64,000 bases of DNA from Sphingomicrobium nitratireducens (GCF_026157035.1 NZ_JANJZA010000001.1:971001-1035000), one strand, 5' to 3'; shown: positions 41,931 through 51,361, counted from the stretch's first letter. Numbers and translations are program-made. The notes: generated by a model from the letters alone, not told the origin.

Positions 41931-43535
41931 ATGAGTGCACCGGTCATCGACAGCAAGGTCGACCTAGAGGGACCCGAGGCGAAAGCGCGGGCGAAGCATA
42001 ATCGCGAACTGGTCGAGCGCCTGCGCGCCGACGTCGCCGAAGCGGCGAAAGGCGGGCCCGAGCGGCACCGCGAGCGGCACGTGTCGCGCGGCAAGCTCCT
42101 GCCCCGCGAGCGCGTCGAGCGGCTGCTCGATCCCGGCTCGCCCTTCCTCGAGATCGGTCAGCTTGCCGCGTGCGACATGTACGAGGGCGAGGTGCCCGGC
42201 GCGGGGATGATCGCGGGCATCGGGCGCGTCAGCGGCCGCCAGGCGATGATCGTGTGCAACGATGCCACCGTGAAGGGCGGCACCTATTACCCGATGACGG
42301 TCAAGAAGCATCTGCGCGCGCAGGAGATTGCGGAAGCGAACCGCCTGCCGTGCATCTACCTCGTCGACAGTGGCGGGGCGAACCTGCCGCACCAGGCCGA
42401 GGTGTTTCCCGACCGCGACCATTTCGGGCGCATCTTCTACAACCAGGCCAACATGTCGGCGAAGTCGATCCCGCAGATCGCCTGCGTGATGGGCAGCTGC
42501 ACCGCCGGCGGCGCCTACGTGCCCGCGATGAGCGACGAGAGCGTCATCGTGAAGGAGCAGGGGACGATCTTTCTTGCCGGGCCGCCGCTGGTGAAGGCCG
42601 CGACGGGCGAGGAGATTTCGGCCGAGGACCTTGGCGGCGGCGCGCTCCACGCCAAGAAGTCGGGCGTGGTCGACCATCTCGCCGAAAATGACGAGCATGC
42701 GCTGACCATCGTGCGCGACATCCTCTCGACCTGTCCGGAAGGGGCGGAGAATGGCGATCTCAACTACGCCGAACCCCGCCCGCCCAAATACGACCCCGAA
42801 GAGCTCTATTCGATCATCCCCGAGGACGTGCGCGCGCCCTACGACGTGCACGAGGTGATCGCGCGCATCGTCGACGGCAGCGAGTTCCACGAGTTCAAAT
42901 CGCTCTACGGCCCCTCGTTGGTGTGCGGCTTCGCGCATATCCACGGGATGCCGGTCGCGATCCTCGCCAATAATGGCGTGCTGTTCTCCGAAAGCGCCCG
43001 CAAGGGCGCGCACTTCATCGAACTCGCCGCGCACCGCAAGATCCCGCTGCTGTTCCTCCAGAACATCTCGGGCTTCATGGTCGGCGGCAAGTACGAGGCG
43101 GAAGGCATCGCCAAGCATGGCGCCAAGCTGGTAACCGCGGTGGCGACCGCGCAGGTTCCCAAGGTCACGGTGCTGATCGGCGGCAGCTTCGGCGCGGGCA
43201 ATTACGGCATGGCCGGGCGCGCCTACAGTCCCAACTTCCTGTTCACCTGGCCCAACAGCCGCATCTCGGTGATGGGCGGGGAGCAGGCGGCGAGCGTGCT
43301 GGCGACCGTGCACCGCGACGCGGACAAGTGGTCGCCCGAGGAAGCCGAGGAGTTCAAGAACCCGATCCGCCAGAAATACGAGGACGAGGGCAACCCCTGG
43401 CACGCCACCGCGCGCCTGTGGGACGACGGCATCATCGACCCGGCGCAGACGCGTGACGTGCTGGGGCTGGCGTTCGCGGCGTGCCTCAATGCGCCCGTGC
43501 CCGACCAGCCGAAGTTCGGCGTGTTCAGGATGTAA
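41931..43535 (+). CDS. mccB: Methylcrotonoyl-CoA carboxylase, carboxyltransferase subunit
   Basis: 534 residues. Typical MCC-beta blocks: [140 protein letters not shown]. It transfers the carboxyl group from biotin to 3-methylcrotonyl-CoA in leucine breakdown. It precedes mccA with a one-base overlap and belongs with ivd. Confidence 0.94.
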   Translation: MSAPVIDSKVDLEGPEAKARAKHNRELVERLRADVAEAAKGGPERHRERHVSRGKLLPRERVERLLDPGSPFLEIGQLAACDMYEGEVPGAGMIAGIGRVSGRQAMIVCNDATVKGGTYYPMTVKKHLRAQEIAEANRLPCIYLVDSGGANLPHQAEVFPDRDHFGRIFYNQANMSAKSIPQIACVMGSCTAGGAYVPAMSDESVIVKEQGTIFLAGPPLVKAATGEEISAEDLGGGALHAKKSGVVDHLAENDEHALTIVRDILSTCPEGAENGDLNYAEPRPPKYDPEELYSIIPEDVRAPYDVHEVIARIVDGSEFHEFKSLYGPSLVCGFAHIHGMPVAILANNGVLFSESARKGAHFIELAAHRKIPLLFLQNISGFMVGGKYEAEGIAKHGAKLVTAVATAQVPKVTVLIGGSFGAGNYGMAGRAYSPNFLFTWPNSRISVMGGEQAASVLATVHRDADKWSPEEAEEFKNPIRQKYEDEGNPWHATARLWDDGIIDPAQTRDVLGLAFAACLNAPVPDQPKFGVFRM

Positions 43536-45397
43536 TGCGGATGTTCGACACTCTTCTCATTGCCAATCGTGGCGAGATCGCCTGCCGGGTCATGCGTACG
43601 GCGCAGGCCATGGGGATACGCTGCGTCGCGGTCTATTCCGAGGCGGACGCCAAGGCGCTGCATGTGCGGATGGCGGACGAGGCGGTGTGCATCGGGCCTG
43701 CTGCCAGCAGTGAGAGCTACCTGAAGGGCGACAGGATCATCGCGGCAGCGAAGGAGACCGGCGCCGAGGCGATCCATCCGGGGTACGGCTTCCTGTCGGA
43801 GAATGCCGAGTTTGCCGAGGCCGTGATCGACGCGGGGTTGATCTGGGTCGGGCCGAAGCCTGCATCGATCCGCGCGATGGGTCTGAAGGACGCCGCCAAG
43901 AAATTGATGGCCGAGGCCGGGGTGCCGGTGACGCCGGGCTTTATGGGCGAAGACCAGTCGGCCAAGACGCTGGCGAAGGAGGCCGACGCGATCGGCTATC
44001 CGGTGCTGATCAAGGCGGTCGCGGGGGGCGGCGGCAAGGGGATGCGCAAGGTTGACGACGCGAAGGATTTTGGCGACGCGCTGGAAAGTGTGAAGCGCGA
44101 GGCGACCTCGTCGTTCGGCAATGACGTGGTGATCCTAGAAAAATGGATCGAGAGTCCGCGCCATATTGAAGTGCAACTATTCGGCGACAGCCACGGCAAC
44201 GTGATCCACCTGTTCGAGCGCGATTGCTCGCTCCAGCGGCGCCACCAGAAGGTGATCGAGGAAGCGCCAGCGCCCGGCATGAGCGAGGAAACGCGGCGCG
44301 ACGTGTGCGCGGCGGCGGTGCGGGCAGGGCAGGCGGTCAATTACGAGGGCGCGGGCACGGTCGAATTCATCGCCGACGCGTCCGAGGGCCTACGCGCCGA
44401 CCGCATTTGGTTCATGGAAATGAACACGCGCCTGCAGGTCGAGCATCCGGTGACCGAGGAGATTACCGGCGTCGACCTGGTCGAATGGCAGCTGCGCGTC
44501 GCGGCGGGCGAGCCGATCCCGGTCGAACAGGACGATCTCGTCATCGACGGGCACGCGATCGAGGCGCGGCTCTATGCCGAGGATCCCGCGACGGGCTTCC
44601 TTCCCTCGACCGGTCGGCTCGACCATTTCGACCTCGGCGACGAGGGGCGGATCGAGACGGGCGTCGAAGAGGGCGACATGATCAGCCCGCACTACGACCC
44701 GATGATCGCCAAGCTCGTCGCCTGGGGCGAGGACCGCGACGACGCCATCGAGGCGCTGGCCGACATTCTCGACGATCTCGAAGTGTGGCCGGTGAAGACC
44801 AATGCGGGCTTCCTGCTGCGCGCGGCGACCCATGAGGACTTCGTCGAAGCGAAGCTCGATACCGGCTTTATCGCGCGCCACGAGGACGACTTGATCCCCG
44901 ACGGCGGCCCGAGCGACGCACACTGGCAGACCGCCGCGATGATCGCGGTCGCCGAGCCCGATCCGCAGCCGCTGGCGGGCTTTCGCCTCAACGCGAGCCC
45001 GCGCACTTCCGTCGCGCTCACGCACAAGGGCGAGACGCGGGTTATCGACCTCGCCGAGGTCGAGGAGACGCTGCCGGGCGCGGGCTTCGACGACGGGGAG
45101 CGCGTGGTGCTGTTCGTCGGCGGCGAGGCGACCGAATTCGCGCTGACATCGCGCGGCGTCGCGGGGGCTGCGGCAGGCGACGGGGCGATCCTCGCGCCGA
45201 TGCCGGGCAAGGTGACCAGCGTCGACGTTTCGCAGGGAGAAAAGGTTTCCAAGGGGCAACGATTGCTGACGTTGGAAGCCATGAAAATGGAACACGGTCT
45301 CACCGCGCCCTTCGACGGAGTGGTGAGCGAACTCACGGCAGAGGCCGGCCAGCAGGTGCAGGTCGAGGCGCTGCTCGCAAAAGTGGAAAAGGAATAG
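43535..45397 (+). CDS. mccA: Methylcrotonoyl-CoA carboxylase, biotin carboxylase/carrier subunit
   Basis: 620 residues. Biotin carboxylase domain: FDTLLIANRGEIACRVMRTA, AIHPGYGFLSENAEFAEAV, ATP-grasp Gly loop AVAGGGGKGMRKVD, FERDCSLQRRHQKVIEEAPA, MEMNTRLQVEHPVTEEITGV. The C-terminal biotinyl domain carries the biotin Lys in LLTLEAMKMEHGLTAPFDG. The start overlaps the mccB stop (TAATG); a second ATG at 43541 is equally possible. It carboxylates its own biotin for the mccB subunit. Confidence 0.94.
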   Translation: MRMFDTLLIANRGEIACRVMRTAQAMGIRCVAVYSEADAKALHVRMADEAVCIGPAASSESYLKGDRIIAAAKETGAEAIHPGYGFLSENAEFAEAVIDAGLIWVGPKPASIRAMGLKDAAKKLMAEAGVPVTPGFMGEDQSAKTLAKEADAIGYPVLIKAVAGGGGKGMRKVDDAKDFGDALESVKREATSSFGNDVVILEKWIESPRHIEVQLFGDSHGNVIHLFERDCSLQRRHQKVIEEAPAPGMSEETRRDVCAAAVRAGQAVNYEGAGTVEFIADASEGLRADRIWFMEMNTRLQVEHPVTEEITGVDLVEWQLRVAAGEPIPVEQDDLVIDGHAIEARLYAEDPATGFLPSTGRLDHFDLGDEGRIETGVEEGDMISPHYDPMIAKLVAWGEDRDDAIEALADILDDLEVWPVKTNAGFLLRAATHEDFVEAKLDTGFIARHEDDLIPDGGPSDAHWQTAAMIAVAEPDPQPLAGFRLNASPRTSVALTHKGETRVIDLAEVEETLPGAGFDDGERVVLFVGGEATEFALTSRGVAGAAAGDGAILAPMPGKVTSVDVSQGEKVSKGQRLLTLEAMKMEHGLTAPFDGVVSELTAEAGQQVQVEALLAKVEKE

Positions 45398-45399
45398 AA

Positions 45400-46179
45400 A
45401 TGGACGTCAACGGAGTTGCAGCAGTCGTCACCGGCGGCGCGTCGGGTCTGGGCGAAGCCACCGCGCGCAAACTCGCCTCGATGGGCGCCAAGGTCGCGAT
45501 CTTCGACCGCAATGCGGAGCGCGGCGAACAGGTCGCGGGCGAAATCGGCGGCACCTTCTGCGAAGTCGACGTGACCAGCGACGACAGCGTCAAGGCGGGC
45601 TTCGAGAAGGCGCGCGCGGCCAACGGGCAGGAGCGCATCCTCGTCAACTGCGCGGGCGTCGCCAATGCCGCCAAGACGGTCGGCATGAACAAGGAAACGG
45701 GCGAGCGGCTGCTCTACCCGATGATCCAGTTCGAGCTGGCCATCAACATCAACCTGATCGGCTCGTTCCGCTGCATCGCCCACGCGGCGCAGGGCATGGT
45801 CGGGCTCGACGAGCTCGCGGACGGCGAGCGTGGCTGCATCATCAACACGGCGTCGGTCGCGGCCGAGGACGGGCAGATCGGGCAGGCGGCCTATTCGGCG
45901 TCCAAGGGCGGCGTGCTCGCCATGGCGCTGCCGATCGCGCGCGATCTCATGAATGACGGCGTGCGCGTCAACACGATCCTTCCCGGCGTGTTCAAGACGC
46001 CGATGGTCGCGATGATGCCCGAAAAGGTGCAGGACGCGCTGGGCGCGCAGGTCCCGTTCCCGAAGCGGCTCGGCAAGGCGGAGGAATATGCCGACCTCGC
46101 CGCCTTCATCTGCGAGACGCCCTATCTCAACGCCGAGAGCATCCGTCTCGACGGCGGCATCCGCATGGCGCCGCGCTAA
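45400..46179 (+). CDS. SDR dehydrogenase, 3-hydroxyacyl-CoA dehydrogenase type 2 (HSD10)-like
   Basis: 259 residues. NAD loop VVTGGASGLGEATARKLASM, VNCAGVANAAKTVGMNKETG, catalytic Ser-Tyr-Lys in IINTASVAAEDGQIGQAAYSASKGG (split across about 160-175), and VPFPKRLGKAEEYADLAAFI with RLDGGIRMAPR at the end. Close over its length to human HSD10, which oxidises 2-methyl-3-hydroxybutyryl-CoA in isoleucine breakdown. It begins 2 bases after mccA, so it is in the same transcript. Confidence 0.9.
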   Translation: MDVNGVAAVVTGGASGLGEATARKLASMGAKVAIFDRNAERGEQVAGEIGGTFCEVDVTSDDSVKAGFEKARAANGQERILVNCAGVANAAKTVGMNKETGERLLYPMIQFELAININLIGSFRCIAHAAQGMVGLDELADGERGCIINTASVAAEDGQIGQAAYSASKGGVLAMALPIARDLMNDGVRVNTILPGVFKTPMVAMMPEKVQDALGAQVPFPKRLGKAEEYADLAAFICETPYLNAESIRLDGGIRMAPR

Positions 46180-46183
46180 GGCG

Positions 46184-47014
46184 ATGAGTGATCTTGCGAC
46201 ACTCGACGCGCTCGGCGAGGCCGCGCGCGAAGCCGGCGAGGCGATCCTCGAGATCGTCCGTCGCGGCTTCGACGTCGAGCGGAAGGGCGACCAGTCGCCC
46301 GTCACCGAAGCCGATCATGCCGCCGAAGCGGTGCTGCTGGCCGCGCTCGCGCGCCATGCGCCGGGCGTACCGGTGATCGCCGAGGAGCAGGTCGCGGCGG
46401 GGAAGATCCCTGCGCACGACGACACCTTCTTCCTCGTCGATCCGCTAGACGGGACCAAGGAGTTCATCCGCGGCGGCGAAGACTACACGGTCAATATCGG
46501 GCTGATCGCAGGCGGCGTGCCGGTGATGGGCATCGTCTTCTCGCCCGCTACGCAGCGACTGCATCTCGGCCTCGTCGGCGAGGGAGCCTGGCTCGAAGGC
46601 GGCGGCCCGCGCCGACCGATCGCCACGCGCGAGCTGGGCGAGGAGCGCGTCGCGGTCGCGTCAAAGTCGCACCTCAGCCAGGACACGATCGACTATCTCG
46701 ACCAGGCGTTCGGCGGGCGTTCCCCCGAGCGCGTGTCGGTCGGATCGAGCCTCAAGTTCTGCATCGTCGCCGAAGGTCGCGCGGACATCTATCCGCGCCT
46801 CTCGCCGACCTGCGAATGGGATACGGCGGCAGGCCATGCGGTGTTGCTGGCTGCCGGGGGACGCGTCGACGGGCCCGACGGCAAGCCGCTCGCTTATGAC
46901 AAGAAGGCCTATCTCAACCCGGGCTTCGTCGCGACTGCGGGCTGGCAGGCGCCGGTGATCGGCCCCTTCATGCGCGATTTCAGCGGCGGCGGGGACATCC
47001 CCCAGGGAGTGTGA
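46184..47014 (+). CDS. cysQ: 3'(2'),5'-bisphosphate nucleotidase CysQ
   Basis: 276 residues of the inositol monophosphatase fold: VIAEEQVAAG (metal Glu), DTFFLVDPLDGTKEFIRGGE (metal-binding DPLDGT), YTVNIGLIAGGVPVMGIVFS, CEWDTAAGHAVLLAAGGRV. CysQ removes the 3' phosphate from PAP made in sulfate assimilation. It starts 4 bases after the SDR gene. Its 3' end overlaps a convergent small gene by 35 bases. Confidence 0.93.
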   Translation: MSDLATLDALGEAAREAGEAILEIVRRGFDVERKGDQSPVTEADHAAEAVLLAALARHAPGVPVIAEEQVAAGKIPAHDDTFFLVDPLDGTKEFIRGGEDYTVNIGLIAGGVPVMGIVFSPATQRLHLGLVGEGAWLEGGGPRRPIATRELGEERVAVASKSHLSQDTIDYLDQAFGGRSPERVSVGSSLKFCIVAEGRADIYPRLSPTCEWDTAAGHAVLLAAGGRVDGPDGKPLAYDKKAYLNPGFVATAGWQAPVIGPFMRDFSGGGDIPQGV

Positions 47015-47309
47015 CGTGCGCCGGGCGGGGCGGGCTTTCGAGCGCCGCCTCGTCATTGCCGCGCCAGCGGGCGAGCAAGGCGCGCGCGTCGGCGATTTCC
47101 TCGGGCGCGGGAATCGCTTGCAGCATCGCCAGTTCGCGGCGCGCCGCTATGAGCCTTTTTCGCAAGTCCTCGAGGTTCGCCGCGCTGGCGTGTGGGCCGG
47201 CATGGTCGAGCAGCGCCTCGGCCTCCCCGATACGCTTTTCGATCGCGGCGAGCCTGCGCGCACGCGGCACGGCGGGGGGCGATTTCCACAAAGGGGTCCT
47301 GTCCGTCAT
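46980..47309 (-). CDS. Hypothetical coiled-coil protein (tentative)
   Basis: 109 residues with a helical, charged middle likely to form a coiled coil (RRLAAIEKRIGEAEALLDHA; LEDLRKRLIAARRELAMLQA). The Pro/Arg-rich C-terminus overlaps the convergent cysQ end. ATG at 47307-47309; another at 47321. No strong ribosome site and no family seen. Confidence 0.5.
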   Translation of the reverse strand: MTDRTPLWKSPPAVPRARRLAAIEKRIGEAEALLDHAGPHASAANLEDLRKRLIAARRELAMLQAIPAPEEIADARALLARWRGNDEAALESPPRPAHVTLPGGCPRRR

Positions 47310-47381
47310 GCCCGCATCCATGCATCCGCGATGCTTTGCGCCGCTTTGCCGACACCGCCGAAACGGTGCATTTCGACCGTT

Positions 47382-47404
47382 GCGCTTGCGTAACGCGTAA
47401 GCGC
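47382..47404. promoter_or_regulatory. Imperfect palindrome upstream of the MarR-like gene (possible operator)
   Basis: GCGCTT and AAGCGC arms around an 11-base GC-rich centre with partial symmetry, 66 bp before the regulator start. The size suits a MarR-type dimer site, but there is no second copy to compare. Confidence 0.3.
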
Positions 47405-47469
47405 GCGGTTATGAGCTGAAGCCTGCTCGGTTCACCCGGCCGCCAGTCGCGGCTTTTTGGGGGGATGCG

Positions 47470-48369
47470 GTGAACGAGCATTTCAAGACTTCGCAGGAGG
47501 CGCGTCTCGAGGGCGCGGTGAGCATCGTCGCGAGCGACGAGGCGGCGATCGGACGCGCGCGCGAGGGGCTGCGCCTGGCCTGTATCGGCGTGGGGCGGGT
47601 GACCCTGCTCGACGATTTCGACCCGGCGAGTATGGACGGCGCGGCCTACTGGTTCGAGCTGGGCGAGGGAATGCGCGACCCCTACGAGCGGCTGTGCGCG
47701 ATCGACGAAGCGCTAGCCGATGCGCGGGCTCTCGCGGTCGCCTCGATCCATCCCGAGCTGATCGACCCGGCGGTCTACGTCCTATCCGAGCGCACCGAGT
47801 TGCTGATCGACCCGGAGGCGAGCGACAGGCTGGCGGGTGCGGTGGCGCTACAACGGCGCATCGATAGCGGGGTTGGCGACGGCGGCGCGATGAGCGACGA
47901 GAAGCGCCTGCGCGAATTGAGCGACGAGGTGGCGCGCATCGCCGACGCACTGGCGCGCATGACCGCGGGCCAAAGCGACTTCAAGGCGCGCGGCGCGACG
48001 CCGCGTCCGAGCGAGGAAGGCGTGCCCGAGGTCGACGCGGAGACGGTGCGCCGGGCGATCAAGCTGCGCCGGCTGCGCGAGAAGCACTTCGATGCCGAGC
48101 TGTTCGCCGATCCGGCCTGGGACATGCTGCTCGACCTGCTCGCCGCCGAGATCGCGCAGCATCGCGTTCCCGTCTCGGCGCTATGCACGGCCGCAGCGGT
48201 GCCACCGACGACCGCGCTGCGGTGGATGAAGACGATGGCCGATAACGGGCTGTTCGTGCGCCGCGCTGATCCTCATGACGGGCGCCGCGTCTTCGTCGAG
48301 CTGGCGCCCGAGGCGAGCCTGGCGATGCGCCGCTATTTTGCCGAAGCGGGGTCCTTGGTCGCGGCGTAG
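47470..48369 (+). CDS. MarR-like regulator with N-terminal unknown domain
   Basis: 299 residues from a GTG with GGGGGGATGCG before it. Residues 1-140 form an unassigned domain (SEDEAAIGRAREGLRLACIG-like, with VTLLDDFDPASMDGAAYWFE). A coiled-coil-like segment (LRELSDEVARIADALARM) and an acidic linker lead to a C-terminal winged helix: FADPAWDMLLDLLAAEIAQH, AAAVPPTTALRWMKTMADNG, FVRRADPHDGRRVFVEL. The helix matches the shorter regulator at 956-1531. It ends one base before the MBL protein gene, so they are coupled. Confidence 0.78.
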   Translation: MNEHFKTSQEARLEGAVSIVASDEAAIGRAREGLRLACIGVGRVTLLDDFDPASMDGAAYWFELGEGMRDPYERLCAIDEALADARALAVASIHPELIDPAVYVLSERTELLIDPEASDRLAGAVALQRRIDSGVGDGGAMSDEKRLRELSDEVARIADALARMTAGQSDFKARGATPRPSEEGVPEVDAETVRRAIKLRRLREKHFDAELFADPAWDMLLDLLAAEIAQHRVPVSALCTAAAVPPTTALRWMKTMADNGLFVRRADPHDGRRVFVELAPEASLAMRRYFAEAGSLVAA

Positions 48370-48370
48370 C

Positions 48371-49831
48371 ATGATGGGTACGATTGCGATCGACATGTTC
48401 CCGGTCGGACTGGGGTCGGCGATGCTGGTCGAACTCGACCCCGGCGACGACCAGCCGATCCGCATCCTCGCCGATGGCGGGGTCGGGCATGGCGTTGCCG
48501 TGACCATGGTGAGGGACCGGCTGGCGCAGCGCTGGCCGCGCGGCCAGTTGATCGATCTCCTCGTGGGGACGCATTACGACGCGGACCACCTCAAGGGACT
48601 GGTGCCGGTCGTGGCGCATCCCTCCTTCGACATTGGCGAGGCCTGGCTCCCGCCCGTGCGCGATGCGCGTACGGACGAATTGTTGGGCAAATTGTTTGCC
48701 CGCGACGAGGACGGCAGCGCGTTGCAGCGTCACTTGCGCGACCAGGCCGACAAGATCGCGCAGGTCGAAGGGGCGGCAGGGCAGCTGGCTGAACGTTTCT
48801 CAATCGAGCGGGAAGCCGGACGCACGGCGCCTTTCGCCGATCGCGCGTTGGGCGAGGAGGACTTCCTCGGCTACGAAGACCCGGCTGCCGACGGTCACCG
48901 CGACGAGGACGAGCCGATCGACCGGCGCCCTCTCCCGCTGCGTATCGTGACGCGGCTCCAGGACATGATGGGCGAGGCGTGGAAAGGCGAATATGGCTTT
49001 GCGCCCTCGCGGGCCGAAGCGGCCAAGGCGCTGCTCGAACTCGATATCCTGAAGAGCCGGATCGCGTCGGGAGCGATCACGGCTATCCACCTTCACAAGC
49101 TGGTGCGCGCGCTGGTCGCCAAGGGCGTGGCGATGCGCTTTCCGATGATCACCAAGGGGAAACCCAAGCGCTATGGCTGGTCGCGCGCCGAGCGGCGTTT
49201 CTCGGTCCGTGCGAAGGGCGACGCTATCCTCATCGACCTGCTCGGTCCGTCGAATTGGCTGGCGGCGAAACATGGTGCCAAGCTACCGCGCGCGACGGCG
49301 CAGCTCCTGGCCTACATGACCTCGCTGCCACTCGAGGGCATCACGCCATCCAACCAGCTGAGCCTCATCTTCCGGCTCGAGGCGTTCGGGGAGGGGATGC
49401 TGCTGACCGGCGACAGCGGGTGCAGCGACTGGCCGGTGCGGCAGGGCACACGCACCTATCATGGCGCGCTCCTCAGGAAACTCGACCCGCTCGCCATCGT
49501 CCAGGTATCGCATCATGGCGGGCGCAGCCATCATTTCTTCCCGGTGCTGCAGGCGGCGCGTGTCGAGCGGCGCAAGATCACCTACCTGGTCAGCCAGGAC
49601 GCGGCCAGCAAGGTGCGGCCGGGCGATGCGTTTCGCGACTATTGCCGCGGGGTGGCGCGCAACGGTTCGACCATCCTGTTCACCGAACCGCCGCGGCGCA
49701 GCCTCAGCCGCCCGATCGTGCCGCTGATCGGGGCGAGGACAGGGCCGGGCGAGGCGGTGTCGCTACGCTTTTCGCAGGGGCGCTGGCGGATCGCCGATCA
49801 TCCTGTCGACGTGGGCGCATTGCCGCGCTAA
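48371..49831 (+). CDS. ComEC-like metallo-beta-lactamase-fold protein
   Basis: 486 residues. The MBL metal motif is LLVGTHYDADHLKGL (H-x-D-x-D-H, the ComEC/Rec2 variant), supported by MLLTGDSGCSDW and IVQVSHHGGRSHHFF. A mostly helical insertion of about 200 residues (roughly 110-310) separates the metal motif from the rest. No membrane segments, so this is a soluble relative, not a DNA importer. Soluble ComEC-type MBL proteins are often nucleases or phosphodiesterases; activity here is inferred. Its ATG follows the regulator stop by one base without its own clear ribosome site. Confidence 0.82.
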   Translation: MMGTIAIDMFPVGLGSAMLVELDPGDDQPIRILADGGVGHGVAVTMVRDRLAQRWPRGQLIDLLVGTHYDADHLKGLVPVVAHPSFDIGEAWLPPVRDARTDELLGKLFARDEDGSALQRHLRDQADKIAQVEGAAGQLAERFSIEREAGRTAPFADRALGEEDFLGYEDPAADGHRDEDEPIDRRPLPLRIVTRLQDMMGEAWKGEYGFAPSRAEAAKALLELDILKSRIASGAITAIHLHKLVRALVAKGVAMRFPMITKGKPKRYGWSRAERRFSVRAKGDAILIDLLGPSNWLAAKHGAKLPRATAQLLAYMTSLPLEGITPSNQLSLIFRLEAFGEGMLLTGDSGCSDWPVRQGTRTYHGALLRKLDPLAIVQVSHHGGRSHHFFPVLQAARVERRKITYLVSQDAASKVRPGDAFRDYCRGVARNGSTILFTEPPRRSLSRPIVPLIGARTGPGEAVSLRFSQGRWRIADHPVDVGALPR

Positions 49832-49845
49832 GGGAGCGCCAGCAA

Positions 49846-49921
49846 GGGCGGTTAGCTCAGTTGGTAGAGCATCTCGTTTACACCGAGAGGGTCGGCGGTT
49901 CGAGCCCGTCACCGCCCACCA
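49846..49921 (+). tRNA. tRNA-Val (TAC anticodon)
   Basis: Cloverleaf of 76 bases including CCA: acceptor GGGCGGT / ACCGCCC, D arm GCTCAGTTGGTAGAGC, anticodon arm TCTCG-TTTACAC-CGAGA with TAC, T arm GGCGG-TTCGAGC-CCGTC. The CCA is encoded. It decodes GUA and, by wobble, other Val codons. No integrase or repeated 3' end is seen nearby. Confidence 0.97.
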
Positions 49922-49928
49922 TTTCTCT

Positions 49929-50495
49929 TCAAAGCGCGCGAACCAGCGTTTCGGCGACTGCGATCCAGGGCGGGTCGGTGACGACCTGCTGGCGTCCGCC
50001 TGCGGTGACGGGGAGGAGCAGGAACTTGTCGTCCTGGCGGTCGATCATGCGGCCGAACAGGAAGCGGCCCGCCGGGCGCGGGACGAGGACGTCGCGGTTC
50101 AGGGCCTTGCCATAATCGCCGTCGTCGAGGCGGCGGCACCAGATCTCGTCGCCGGCGCGATAGTCGCCGATGCCCGCCGAGACGGTCACCGCGACGAGGT
50201 CGGCGGCAGGGGTGGGGGGAAGGACGATCGCAGTCTTCTTGGGCGCGTGGACGCCGTGGGGGCCGAGGATCGCGGCGACGCCGACATCGTTGCGCTGCGG
50301 GTGATCGACCAGCTCGTTCGCCTCGACCCCGAGCGCGTCGGCGATGCGGTTGAGCCAGTCGACCGAGACGGTCCGCATCCCGGTCTCGAGCCGCCCGATC
50401 GTCTGCGGCGTGGTGGGCGGCTTGCAGGCCTTCGCCACCTGGTCGAGCGTCATGCCCCTGGCCTTGCGCACATCCCTGATCCGAGAGATCATCAT
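49929..50495 (-). CDS. XRE-family HTH protein with S24-like C-terminal domain
   Basis: 188 residues. Helix-turn-helix at 1-65 (IRDVRKARGMTLDQVAKACK, TIGRLETGMRTVSVDWLNRI, ALGVEANELVDHP). The C-terminal half is beta-rich with ADLVAVTVSAGIGDYRAGDE, resembling the dimerisation fold of LexA/CI-type repressors, but I see no clear Ser-Lys pair. Divergent from DUF6456 with about 95 bases between, so it may control that gene and itself. AAAGGGGACG precedes the double ATG. Confidence 0.8.
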   Translation of the reverse strand: MMISRIRDVRKARGMTLDQVAKACKPPTTPQTIGRLETGMRTVSVDWLNRIADALGVEANELVDHPQRNDVGVAAILGPHGVHAPKKTAIVLPPTPAADLVAVTVSAGIGDYRAGDEIWCRRLDDGDYGKALNRDVLVPRPAGRFLFGRMIDRQDDKFLLLPVTAGGRQQVVTDPPWIAVAETLVRAL

Positions 50496-50590
50496 CGTCC
50501 CCTTTGAACCAAATCGGTTTTCTTCCTGTCCTACATTATCGCCGACATGGCAAGAGTGTTTCGACTCGGAAATGGACAGGGGAGATGTGG

Positions 50591-51070
50591 ATGGCCAAGA
50601 GGATGCTCGAGGAGCGCGCGCTCGAAGGCGAGACGGTCGGCGGCAAGCGGCATGGTCGCGCGCGCAGCGTGACGGTCAACCGGCTGGAAAGCCCGCTCGG
50701 CTGGCTGCTGGCGCGCGGGCACGTGACGCAGCGGCAGTACGATGCGGGCGAGCGGCTGCGGCTCGATTACGAACGCGCGCAGCTGGCGCCGCGCGTGACG
50801 ATGGCGTGGGACGCGGCGCCGGTGGCCAAGGGGCGCGGCGGGTCTGCAAGCGCCTCGGAGGCACCGATGGGGCAGGTCGAGGCCAAGCGCCGCTTCGACG
50901 GGGCGCTCGAGGAAGCCGGCAAGGGCCTGTCCGACATCTTGTGGCGGGTGGTGTGCGCGGGCGACGGCATGCGCGAGGCCGAAGGCGCGCTCGGCTGGCC
51001 GGCGCGTTCAGGCAAGCTGGTGCTGGTGATGGCGCTCGATCGCGTCGCGGACTTCTACCGCATCCGCTAG
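50591..51070 (+). CDS. DUF6456 family protein
   Basis: 159 residues. The family block is SPLGWLLARGHVTQRQYDAGERLRLDYERAQ (positions about 35-65), followed by LAPRVTMAWD and EAKRRFDGALEEAGKGLSDI with DRVADFYRI at the end. Common in alphaproteobacteria, function unknown, possibly DNA-linked because the helical C-terminus resembles sigma-like or phage regulatory domains. The ATG at 50591 has GGGGAG six bases before it. Confidence 0.8.
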   Translation: MAKRMLEERALEGETVGGKRHGRARSVTVNRLESPLGWLLARGHVTQRQYDAGERLRLDYERAQLAPRVTMAWDAAPVAKGRGGSASASEAPMGQVEAKRRFDGALEEAGKGLSDILWRVVCAGDGMREAEGALGWPARSGKLVLVMALDRVADFYRIR

Positions 51071-51073
51071 CGC

Positions 51074-51250
51074 CTAATCCTCAAGGTCGGCCTTGAGCCC
51101 CTTGTCGGGGCCGCCCTGGCCCTGCTCCTGGTATTTCACCGCATCGAACGTCTCGGTGTCGAGCGCGTCAATCTTGTCCTCGTTGAGGAGCGCGGGGGCT
51201 TCCTCGTTGGGCGTTTCGGCATTGGTCGGCGTCTTCTTGTCGTTCGACAT
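51074..51250 (-). CDS. Small acidic hypothetical protein
   Basis: 58 residues, hydrophilic (MSNDKKTPTNAETPNEEAPA; ends GLKADLED). AAAGGAG with ideal spacing precedes the ATG, so expression is likely. No domain recognised. It converges on DUF6456 with 3 bases between. Confidence 0.65.
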   Translation of the reverse strand: MSNDKKTPTNAETPNEEAPALLNEDKIDALDTETFDAVKYQEQGQGGPDKGLKADLED

Positions 51251-51304
51251 GTCTGCTCCTTTCCCTTTCCGAACGGGGCAGGGCGCCTCGACGTTCCAAC
51301 CATG

Positions 51305-51338
51305 CAAAAAGGCCGCCGGATCGCTCCGACGGCCTCTT
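51305..51338 (-). terminator. Intrinsic terminator of the rpsF-rpsR-rplI operon
   Basis: On the minus strand GAGGCCG-T-CGGA, a GCGA loop, TCCG-G-CGGCC and TTTTTGC. It lies 24 bases after the rplI stop. Confidence 0.8.
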
Positions 51339-51361
51339 TGTCTTGTCGAAGGAGAGGAGGC

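Noticed and set aside
49846-50600. tRNA-Val as an attachment site of an integrated element
   Set aside because: No integrase, no duplicated tRNA 3' end and ordinary neighbours.
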